NCBI GenBank assembly: GCA_003707065.3
Contig: PPXM03000003.1
Coordinates: forward strand, 186,001-250,000
Direction of reading: 5' to 3'
DNA from: Trigonopsis variabilis
Taxonomy: Eukaryota > Ascomycota > Trigonopsidomycetes > Trigonopsidales > Trigonopsidaceae
Length of the DNA: 64,000 bases
The position numbers were made by a program, and so were the translations under genes. Of this stretch, positions 46,402 through 56,915 are shown one piece after another. Under the pieces are notes generated by a model. That model was not told the DNA's origin. It was given only the letters and a program-made list of their open reading frames with translations, and made no database searches. Every line of letters begins with the position of its first letter. The first letter of the stretch is position 1.

Positions 46402-48136
46402 CTATTCCTCAGCTTCAGTCTCCAGGGTTTTGTAACTTTGCATTATTGAGTCTTCGATGGCATAGAACTTGGCAGTATTGCGAATAAACCAATCTGCAAA
46501 CTTCCGTCCAACCTTGAGCTCGGACACTTTCACCAAGTCGCCGGCGAGGGAGATATCAGTATCCGATGCATTGGTAACTTCGCCCGAAATCAAATCTCCT
46601 TCAATCCATTTAAGCTGGCGTGATTTTTGCTTCAGCGAAATAAGGATTTTACGTAATTCCTTGGGGTCCTTTTCGACCAAGGCAGATAGTTTAACCAGGT
46701 CGATACTGGTGTAGAGCTTGAGAAAGCTTCGGATGACTGGAGCGCAGATAAGAGCCCTTACTTCGGACATAAAGACCTGCAAATGGAACTGAAGTGGGTC
46801 AGTATTCAATTTGGGATCATCAAAGTTGGGAGGTGGCAAAGAAATGAACTTTGGAGCTGCAAAAGTAAAACACTCCTCGTATACTTTGAGAGCCTTTTCG
46901 CCTCCTCCTGCCATGATGGCCAATTGGTCTCCATATTTATCCTTCAACGCGGTATGGATCAAATCATCAAGCCGCGTGGGGCAGAACGTTATACAAATAG
47001 CTAAGAGGGCATACATCTGCCCTGCCTTTTTGAACAGAGAATCATATTGTGCCTGGCGGTGGTGAAAGCTTTTCGTTCTAGAGATAAATAGCAAGATATG
47101 CGAAAATGTCTTAATTGCATCTGAGTAGCGACGGCACATCATATAACAAAAGCCGACATAATAATAGGTAGTGAAATGAGCACTTGAGATCCTTGAAAAC
47201 ATAGACTTTTTACTTAGTTCAATTCCATCTAAAGTATTAAGGGCCAGTGTAAAATCACCAGTCTGACAATGCACGCGTAGAAGACCGATGATTGAAAAAT
47301 ATCCAAGAGTCTTGTAGAGCATCTTGGATCCATATTCTCCGGCAACAGTCAGAGCATCTTCATTTTTTTCCTGAGCCCTCAGCTGGTCCAAGATTTTTGA
47401 TCGTTGAATTAAAGTGTAAAGAACATTTAGCACACTGTAGCAGCTCCATGCATTAAGATTTTCTTTGAGGATCCGCATCTCATCGCTATCTCCTCCTTTT
47501 CGGACCAACCGGTCCCTGTAAGAGTACCAGGAATTTGACTGATAAATGAACTCGTCAATAATATCCCAGATCCAATTAAGAGGCAATTCTAGATCGACAG
47601 GACCATCAGAATTCAGAATATAGTTGAAGAGCGTACAGTAATTATTGTAGGAATTCAACCGATCGTGGATCGTGGGAGTCAGTTTGGCATAGATATGTCG
47701 ATAATACATTTCGGTGTATAAAGTTAGAAACGGTTGGCTATTACCAACAATTGGTCCAACTATTGTGACCGGGTCAGGCCATGGACTAGATTTATAGAAC
47801 TTTTCCGTCAACTTACTGAATGAATTCTCATAGCATCCATGAATCTCATAGATATCCTTGTCCATCACACACTGGTTGAAATATAAAATAAAGTTCCTAA
47901 CAACATCAGGTATTAATAATGCCGCTGCTTGTTGTAGTTTCAGCTGCTGTTCGTAGTACTTTTGTTGCTCGCTGATTTGGCTCTCATCATACCTTGGCAT
48001 CAGTCACTGATCGTTCAATTTCTACTTACACCACTCCTCCAACGCTTATATCGGTACTTAGTGGTTCATCTTCAAATTCGTAATCACTTGGTCGAGCAAT
48101 TTGCTCCTCAAAATCATCATAAATTTCACTATCCAT
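46402..48136 (-). CDS. Translation initiation factor eIF3 subunit L
   Basis: Two exons, 48030-48136 and 46402-47992, give 565 residues, essentially the human length. The 37-nt intron joins VGGVV to YDESQISEQQKYYEQQ. Conserved blocks are LIPDVVRNFILYFNQCVMDKD, LPLNWIWDIIDEFIYQ, FTTYYYVGFCYMMCRRYSDA and, within the PCI domain, HLQVFMSEVRALICAPVIRS. eIF3L belongs to the PCI/MPN core of the eIF3 complex and is missing from budding yeast. The acidic N terminus (MDSEIYDDFEEQ) is typical. Confidence 0.95.
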
Positions 48137-50000
48137 GACTTGAAAATTTTATCTCGAGTCTAGGTCGTTGGGCTCGTTACACGCTCATCTCATTCCACTC
48201 ACTCTAACAGCCGCATGCTATATCGTCAGTCATTATCTCACTTCGATGTCATTCGGCATGTCTAATTTCCTCTGCCACTCATATTGATCTGATGCCCGCT
48301 CGCATGGGATTGTAGAGGCAAACATCTGCTGAAAACTGTTCATGAACTGAGGAGGCTCAAGTCTTTGTGACAGGTCTGCTTCTCCCACGTAATGACTTTT
48401 TTTTACTATACTCTTTTATATTGTTGTTCTCATTTCAGTTTCTTGCTAGTCTTATCCTGCACGGTTTCTACATTGAGTTTTGAGTTTGACCAAGGACTCC
48501 TCCACCTACCGTTTATGTATAGGCGTATTCAGTATAATTAGGTTGAGCTTTTCGGGCTCGTCTCGGGCAGCATAAGAGGTTTCCTTGCTTAGATGCGTCA
48601 ATGAGAAGTCTTTTCTCAGACTGACATACGTCAATCAGCGGCAAAGTCATGGTGACTGTTAAGAAACATATAATGAGATATTATTCATATTCTTCATATT
48701 CTTGCACGCATTATATTCCTGTTCATAAGCGAGACGAGGAGCGAGTTATAGCTCAGAGCCTTTTCAGGTGTTTAACTACTGGGTGACGACTAGATCAAAC
48801 CTCGTCCTTAGCCGGCAGTTTCGCTCATTGTTATATTTTGTATACGTGATAGTTGAATAGTCACTGGTATCTAACCATTTATTACCACCATCGGTCGAGC
48901 GTTAGTTTACTTGGCATGATACGCTCTTCTTTTGTATGAAGAGTCTCAGAATGTCAAGAACTCTATTTTAATTTTATCTCCACAGAATAATGGACCATAT
49001 TACGAACCATCGAAGAAAGAAATGTATATTAACCAGCGCCACAATATATATCGGATTTGCCAAAGAAAACACAGTATTTTCCGACACATAGCCGGACAAC
49101 CATTATATACTTTAGATGTGAACTCAGCACCGAAATTTCACTAAAGTCCTACTACAGACTCATTTATGCTTCATACATGTAGAACATACACGAAACAGGA
49201 TGTTCCTTAAGTTCGCCAAAAGCAAACTCTTCATTTCTGAATAGGACTGGACAAGGGTCGTCTTTAAGCGACCAGAGAGGCATTAAATCGCAGAGTATAT
49301 GAATAATGCCAAAATACCACACACTCATAAACATAAATCCGTTCTAGTCAACACCAAAGGTGTCGACGCTATGCAGGCAGTACTTCCTCTTTCAGCCTGA
49401 ACACAGACATCAGTCCTATTTAAAAAGGTAACAATTGTTGGGTTACACTCAGTCGTTCCCTCGAGAAGGGAGAGCTTCGACAAAGAATGTGGGAGTATTA
49501 TCCGACATATATGCAGCATCCAAGCTTTTAAGATAATAGAACTGTCCTCTAAAAAACCAGGCTTTTCGCCTTATAGAAAGTCCAGGATATACACAAAGTG
49601 TAGAACAGAAAAGCGGTCTGATTCGATCTTCACGGTATGATGAAGGGGTCCCCAGGCAGCTTCGCTATCAGGTTCAGGTGTCATAGGATAGCTATCAAAA
49701 GAATCACCATGGATCACTCTTTCTTTAAGCGTAACAGCCTTTCAAGTCAAGATGGGCTCGGACGCCCAAAATAATAAATTGACAAGAAAGAGAAACGCAG
49801 GAATACCATCAGAGTACTCTCACTTATGTATTGCCTGTGTTATCCTGGGCCATGCGGGGTCATTCAGGTAAGTCACTCTGATAAAAAGGAAAGACACTCG
49901 AAAGACACAGATTTATCATCACAGGTGTTGCCTATCTAGCCTGATGGTGGTTGATAGGGAAAAGCGCATCCTATCCCAGAGGCTTTCAACGGAAACCAAG
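48137..50000. other. Long intergenic region, no feature seen
   Basis: 1.86 kb between the divergent eIF3L and nitrilase-family genes, much longer than the window norm. I see only short frames without protein-like composition and a small local repeat (attcatattcttcatattc near 48684). A non-coding transcript or a decayed gene is possible but unsupported. Confidence 0.45.
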
Positions 50001-51012
50001 ATGAGCGAGAAAAGAAAAATGAAGGTGGCAGTAATTCAACTATATGTTGATGTGGGTATGCAAAATGAATAAGCCACTTACATATGGTAAGCCAGAACTG
50101 GAGAGAGACCAAATCTACCAGAAAGCTGAGACCTTTGTACGTCGGGCAGCGCTGGCCAAAGCCGATCTGGCCATCCTACCTGAATGTTTACTTGGAATGC
50201 CAGGGAAGGACTACGAACGTTATCTGGATCCGGATGGAACTTATCGGAAGAGATTCCAGGTAAAGTCAGACGTTGCTCCACCTTAACTTACTGCCGAGAC
50301 TCTAGCCAAGGAACTGTCGATCAATTTAGTTTCTGGCAGTATGTTAGGCTCCAATGTCAATAGATTAACGCCATAGCTCTGACTGAAAAGTTCGCTGGAG
50401 ATGACGGAAAAGATATATTGAAGAATGTAGCTTACTTCATCGACCGGCAAGGAACCATTCTCCATCGATACGAGAAAGTCAATCTTTGGCATCCAGAGCG
50501 AGAAGTGTTTTCCAAGGGAGAAGCTGGCCACACAGCCTTTGACACCGAATTTGGCAAAGCTGGAATGCTGATTTGCTGGGACGCTGCTTGTGAGTCTAAT
50601 CTGCTTTCTAATCGACTAACTTTACTCAGTCCCTGAAGCCTTTAGACAATTGTACGTTCAAGGCTGTCGATTATTCTTCATTCCTAGTTACTGGCTAGCT
50701 GATGATGGTGGAAGTGTTGGTGCCAAATACGAGCCTAAGTCGGAAACAATATTCCTACGCCACCTTATACCAACGAGAGCCTTCGAGAATGGCTCCGTCG
50801 TGGTCTATTGTAATGCTGGTGGCCCTCACAGCGGATATTGTGGTCTTTCTCAGGTGGCTGTACCCTTTAAAGGATGCGTTACTGATTTCGGACACGAGGA
50901 AAAAATGGTCATCGTCGATGTTGATTTATCCGTCATCCCAGATGCTGAGAGCGTTTATAAGTACGAGCATGACCTCAAGAAAATTGACTGGCACTATCCA
51001 TTCAAATGCTGA
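50001..51012 (+). CDS. Carbon-nitrogen hydrolase (nitrilase superfamily)
   Basis: Five exons (50001-50051, 50092-50259, 50299-50338, 50377-50589, 50630-51012) give 284 residues; introns are 38-40 nt. The catalytic triad is visible: Glu in [10 protein letters not shown], Lys in [10 protein letters not shown], Cys in [16 protein letters not shown]. The Glu-Lys-Cys order and the start KVAVIQLY are those of amidase/omega-amidase-like nitrilase members. The substrate is unknown; the [13 protein letters not shown] pattern suggests a carbamoylputrescine/omega-amidase-type branch, but I cannot choose. The first intron (GTGGGT...GGTAAG) is the least certain junction. Confidence 0.87.
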
Positions 51013-51173
51013 TGGAATGTTGAACTGCCACGAGTCTTTATCTTCCTTGCTATTCAGGCTCCCCATACATTTAGACTTGATAGTCTCTGTCTCCTTTTCC
51101 TTTGATCATTTTCATTTTCATTCTTGTTATTGTTATTATCTTCATTAATAGTAAGGTTTCACAACACTCAATA

Positions 51174-54100
51174 TCAAAGACTCTCCTCGCCTTGCTCATA
51201 TTGAGATTTCTCATTATCAGAAGCATCTTCGGCTAGCTGAAAAGGCATCATGGGGCTCGATGCCATGCTTTTTGGTGCTGTAGTACTCGATGTCAAACCA
51301 GGTTGCCAGGAATCAAAATCGGCCGAATCAAGCCTACCATCACTAGCGTCTGACTCTTCTCGCCTCATCACCTGTCGTCGTTTCTTTAGCATGGGGTTGT
51401 CATCTTCATTTTCTTCACTATCAGAATCATCGCTACCAGGATTAATATTGTCTTCTCGTAGAAACTCTTTGATGCAAGGAACTGCTTCCTCAAGTGATTG
51501 CTGCTGTTTTTTTCGAAGCAGCGCCTCGCGTCTATAAAACTTGGCATCTCTTTCAGCATCACTTTCATCATCGGAATCATGGACAAAGGCGCTACTTTTT
51601 ATTCTCCTCTCTCGGTCGGCCGCTTTCTGAAGAGCTGCCAACTGGCGTTGCTCTGCCGCCCGATTGGACAATTGTTTGAGTCTATGTCTCTTAGAATCAG
51701 TAAGTTTTTGTCGTCGTTTAAACGATGACACAGATCCGTCTGCATTAGTTGATATACCCAGGAATCTAGGATCGTCAGGTAGTTTTCCGAAATCATGTTC
51801 GCTTTCGCTTTCTGATGCGACAAAACGTCGAAGGTCTCGATCATCATCGTCGAGTTCAAAAAGAGCCTCAGTCTCATTCTCTTGCTGGTGGGCTTGCTCC
51901 GCCTGCTCGCGCTCTAGGAAAGATAGCGGTGATCTATCAAATGTGGGAGTATTCTCTAAGAACTCATCCATGTAAGCCACGCATTCGTCCAAGTGCTGAT
52001 AGCTTACAGATTCAGGAATCGTCCACATATCGTTTGTATCTTTGGCATTGTCATTGCTGATGGCACCGCAAAGATGAAGGAACAGCCGAACCTTCGCATC
52101 AGCCATAAGCATTGATTTGTGTTCCCCTTGAGTGGTTATGCGAATGACAGCCACATCTGGAACAGCGCGGTCGGCCAAATCCATAGCTAACTGAGCGTCT
52201 GACCAACTATGTCGTTCCAATGCAGCCACAGCAATAAGCTCTCGGAGCCACTCCACTGTGTCTCTCCTTTCCAGCTCGCAAAAGGCACCAACCAATATCC
52301 TAAGTTGTTCTTTAAGGTCAAAATCACCAGAAAACCGTAGAGAAGAAGGTACCATATCCTTTTTATTGACTTTCTTTGGCTTATCAGTACCGTTCTTAAG
52401 ATAATACAAGGTTGAAAGAGATTTTGTGAATAGAATCTCCATAAACATTGCCGATCGTTCAGTCATCAATCTCTGGAGCCGTCTCATAAAATGTTGGGTG
52501 AATTTTTCAGCCTCTCTAAACTGACTTGTCCCTCGAGGGAGACCATTGTTTGCATCTAAGAGCTTATAGAGTAGATAGATGAAATCCATTCGAGCAAGCA
52601 GAACATCTTGCTTAGCTAAAACGAGCAGCCGATGAAAGAACAAGAAGCAACGGTGGATTTGATTTGGAGTCAGCTCAGCATAAAGGCTGAGAAAAGTACG
52701 AAAAAGGTCAACAAACCTCTGATTAATGAATTCTTTCTGGAATCGATGGAACCAAAGCTTATAAGAATCATTAAGATCATTAGGTTCTTGATAATTTGTC
52801 TTATTATACTCATCAAATCCTGTAATGCCCCATTCAAAGACTTTTAGAGCAGTCATGACGAGTTCTGTGGTAGAATTCAGTATGTCTAATTGAAGAGTAT
52901 CACTGACTATATAGAGAGAGGAAAGCGTGATTATCGTTTGCTCGTGGTAAAAAACCTTTGTGAAGATAGCTCTGGACGTAAAGATGTAGTCTTCCTCTTT
53001 AGAATGGGCCATATCATATACCACCAGGAGGACTCTCACGAAGCAACTCATGAATACAGAAGCATGCTGATATCGCTTTTCGCTTAGAGCCATATCAAGA
53101 AAGGCGCGCAGTTTAAGCAGTGGTTCAATAGTGAGGCAAGTGGCTAACAGCATAAAATCTGCCTCTTTGTTTTGCTTAGATTTCCGGATAGTCTCACATT
53201 GAAAGAAGAAGCCCATCAGATAATAGAAATGCACTATGTCATCCTGTTGAACTCTTGCATGCTCACTTCGAATAGCAGCGAAAGTACCACCGAAAAGAGC
53301 TGAATTGAGTATTAGAAAAAAGCTTAACAGACAAGTTTGACTTACGGTTGAAGCCCGAGTCAATAAAAGTACAGCAAAAGTTGCAAAGAATCTGGTAACC
53401 TTGGACCGAGATTTGATCATCATTTAGGACGGGGCAACTCTGAAGATAAAAGTTAACGAGAATAAAGGAAAGCCACTTACATTCTTGATCTTTTCCATTT
53501 GCTTCAATCTTTTTAATCTGGTCCAAGTCTTCGCGTCATCAATCATGGATACGGATTGAGCGGTGGTGGCTCGAATAGCTTCTTGCCGAACAAGAGTCAA
53601 TCGCCGTTGATCGTTAGAAACCATTGAGAGCATGGTTCCAAACCGACTATGACGAGTATTCTGCAAGTTCGGTTTTCTTAATCTGATTAATCTGTCTTTT
53701 CTTAGCGTTTCTTTAAGTTCTTGCATTGGCCTTCTTCGCGCCTGCTGGTCCGACGAAAACATATATTGAGGATCAACGCTCTGGCATAGCCTGAAAATGA
53801 TTTCTAAGATAATGATGTCTTGACCTTGAAACTCTGATATTGACGAAGTAAGAGAAAGAAGTAGGTCAAACACATTCTGATCATTGAATGCTTTTATAGT
53901 ATATTCCCGACTAATATCAGGATAATCCTGGTCAAAGTTATCCTCGATTGAACAGATATTTCTTAAAAATGTCAATACAAGTCCAATTACCGCGTTATCT
54001 CGCATGCTCCTTTCTTCAGGTTGTAGAGCTATCGAAGGTAGGGCTATTCGAATTATTGCTTTCAGAATTTTTTTTGATCGATGAGACAAAATAGCCCTCT

Positions 54101-54574
54101 TATAGATCTTCCTCGCCTTTTCTATAGTAGCCATGTTTCGTAACTGATTCGTGGTGCTGGTTTCGGGAGAAATAATTAGTGGCCAGGTCAACAAAGTCAA
54201 AAGTTCCACTTAAATTTTAATAAGGCAATATAGTTCACATACTTACAACATAAACAGGCATGTCGATATAACTTTGTATCTCCTTTACTCGCTTGGTCTT
54301 CCCATAGACTCAAAATCTCCATTATGTCATACTGAACCAGTTGAGTATTTGAAATGGCTTTTGCAACATCCCAGCGCTTAAACTCATCATCATAGGCTCG
54401 TATCCATCGCTTTAAATCCCTCAGACATAGTAAAGACTCGTCTCCTAGAAGATAAGACCGATCAGGTGAAGTATGGTCAGGTCCGCCGAGTGCACTGACC
54501 AAGGAATTGATATGGGCTTGTAGGACGTAATTCTCACTTGTTTTGGAGTCAATCAGTGGCTCATCTTCCATCAT
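51174..54574 (-). CDS. TOF1: Replication fork protection factor Tof1/Swi1 (Timeless)
   Basis: Four exons (54247-54574, 53481-54208, 53346-53439, 51174-53299) give 1091 residues; introns are 38, 41 and 46 nt. The Timeless N-terminal helical domain begins after the start (LVSALGGPD, LGDESLLCLRDLKRWIRAYD) and continues through LELLTLLTWPLIISPE and SGFNPLFGG. The last ~250 residues are acidic, Arg/Lys-rich and disordered. Tof1 with Csm3 travels with the fork, mediates checkpoint signalling and pauses forks. Only the Timeless N domain is clear. An MCB lies in the promoter. Confidence 0.94.
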
Positions 54575-54630
54575 GTCCTCGATATTTTGTCCAATTGGTT
54601 GAATTAGAGAGGATAGTAATGGTGTCTGTA

Positions 54631-54656
54631 ACGCGTCGAGGTGTAGCGCGTCGCGT
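54631..54656. promoter_or_regulatory. MCB (ACGCGT) cluster upstream of TOF1
   Basis: A perfect ACGCGT lies at 54631-54636, 57 bp before the TOF1 ATG, followed by gcgcgtcgcgt at about 54646-54656 with further ACGCG cores on the minus strand. MBF-type G1/S factors bind this motif in fungi. The link to TOF1 fits its S-phase role. Confidence 0.55.
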
Positions 54657-55333
54657 GTCAGGTTAATTACCTTATCAGATATTAATCGAACATTGTTCTA
54701 CAGATCCGTGAGACGTCAGGCATTATTTTGATAAATATTTTCATATGCCGTTTTACAACTTGAGCCTCAGAACGTGTCCAGTTTGCGCGGTCCACAACCT
54801 GCTCATCCTTATATGAATCTGGTGTCACTTTTTACCATGTCATTCTCCATTTTGCTCGTATCTAATGTTCTTCGCTAATCCAGTTGGCAGTCGTCGTAAT
54901 GGAAAGATAAATATTCTTACAGAAGATTCATTCACTTATGTCTTAAATTGGCTCACTGCGCTTACTCATGGAAAATTCTAGTACCATGATGGCTTAAATC
55001 GACCGCAATGCTATTCCAAGAATAATACACGCGAAGATTGCTGACTTAGAGCTGGGCCAACTAGAGAGAAATACAAGGCTGTAAAAGGACAAAGATGGAC
55101 AGCTCAAGGCTCCTATCTCTTTATCATCCCCTCTCGAGTTGACTTTTATGATTTCATGAGGAAATATAATCTCATATGAAACTTTCCTAATCGCTTCATC
55201 AGCCGCAGAAACCTTTCTTTGTCTCGCTAGGCTTTTTTCTCAAAGAATAGCAGAATACGCATCTGTCTAGGTCCAGAGTAATTCCTGTTAAATGTCCTCC
55301 TACGTCAGTCAATGGCTACTAAGGAGATAAAGC

Positions 55334-55501
55334 ATGTACTCTCCCATCTTTGAAAGATATAACAGAATACCCAGGCCGGCTTTCCGGCTTGGTGACGGGT
55401 CGCTAAGAGACGGTGTTGAAGCTCTTGTCTCTAATCTTAATTACCATTCAGAGAATGCATCTCAGGAGCTAGGCGAATTCTGGGAGCTTGCCGCATTCTA
55501 G
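55334..55501 (+). CDS. Putative 55-residue peptide gene
   Basis: A frame from ATG to TAG with protein-like composition (FRLGDGSLRDGVEALVSNLN, then SQELGEFWELAAF). No family is recognised, no upstream element is clear, and it stands alone in gene-poor DNA. It may be chance or an exon remnant. Confidence 0.2.
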   Translation: MYSPIFERYNRIPRPAFRLGDGSLRDGVEALVSNLNYHSENASQELGEFWELAAF

Positions 55502-56567
55502 TGCCAAAAGTCCTAAAGCCGATTAGTGCACGATGGAGCATTCCTGCCAGCCAAAGGGCAGAATCGTTGTGTTTTCTTAAGTTAAATGTCCTCAAATTAA
55601 GATTTCTTGTCTCTCATATAGTAGAATTGATGTATGGTCTAACTCAGCTTCATATTCTGTTCTTTCAAAAGCAGGATCCTGCGAACGACGGCACAAACTT
55701 CAACAGCAATTCTTAATCTCCGGGTGACACGGCAAAGTTGTCCAATACCCAAAGAAACAATTTGTGCGAGATGATGTCCTGTTATGGCAATGCTTCAGAA
55801 CAAAGCTCTTTCATTGAATTATGTCCCTTGACGAGGGTTAACCGAAAGCGGCGAGAGCCGGGCTTAAGGACAAACACTGACTGAATAGTCTTAGCTTGAA
55901 GAAAATCTCGGCTTCAAGATCCTTCCAGAAACTCAAAAAAGAAAATATCACGTTTCTCAATAAGAGAAGCAAATAACTGTAGTAACGAGCTGTGTCTAGA
56001 TTTTGAATTCTTGATATTGAGAACTCTTCAAAGATCTCGTCCTGCTCACCGATGCTGATGAGAAATTTTTTCGAAGTGGACAATCCGAAGTAGGAAACCA
56101 CATACTACAAAATATAGGGTACAGGGATTAGAATTTCGCATAAATGCTTTCCGACCGCTTAGACCACCTGCCCACAGTCGACCTGAAATCTTCCCACGTA
56201 GTAATTCTTGGAGCATCAATACTTTCTTATATTGTATTGTCTTTTCATTTTGCTGTTAGAGCTGATTTATAGGATCAAAATGTGACTATTATTGATTGAC
56301 TCGGATGATATGTGTTATTAGTCCATATATTATATTATGGCAAGCTGTATGATGGGAAACTATCATGCACAGTTTAGAGGACAATTCTTATTTAGATTGA
56401 TCCTATTTTAAATAATGGATGATTATTAAGATATGCTCACTCAAATGGAGCATCATTCTTTTTTGTATTTGTGTATGCTCACATGTTTAGAGGAGTATAT
56501 TATGGAAGTTATAAATCTCCAAGATTCTTTGTGAGAGACTCTTAAGCGTCCTCGGCATGGTGAAAAG

Positions 56568-56617
56568 TTTGTACAACAAAGTCTGCAAAATACAAACATT
56601 CAACACTTCAGACCATT
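56568..56617. repeat. Inverted repeat, left arm
   Basis: 33 nt at 56568-56600 (tttgtacaacaaagtctgca onward) match exactly, in reverse complement, 56883-56915. A further 10 nt (tcagaccatt) also match after a 7-8 nt unmatched stretch. The arms are about 280 bp apart. Confidence 0.9.
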
Positions 56618-56864
56618 TTCTTCTTCCAACCACCTAAAGAAGGTGACACAGAGGACTGAACTCATTTTAGCAGCCTTCTTGATGATAGAACAGCTCAATA
56701 TATAGAGAACGATGCTCCGGCACAAAGAGAAGTGAGGGCGAGTTGATGGTACTCAAGCTCTTTATATTTCTGGCCTTACATCTTTTCTACCATCTCTTTC
56801 TGAATTATAGCTGTCTTTATTATTTCTCGTAGTCCTTTTTCTCGAAATGGACTCGCCGCCTCAG

Positions 56865-56915
56865 AATGGTCTGAGGTCCCAAAATGTTTGTATTTTGCAG
56901 ACTTTGTTGTACAAA
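56865..56915. repeat. Inverted repeat, right arm
   Basis: Reverse complement of the left arm at 56568-56617. Transcription across both would give a long hairpin; a small non-autonomous element or a decayed inverted duplication are the alternatives. Confidence 0.9.

Noticed and set aside
55838-56101. 87-codon minus-strand frame
   Set aside because: No ATG start, mixed composition, no similarity; treated as part of the gene-poor region.
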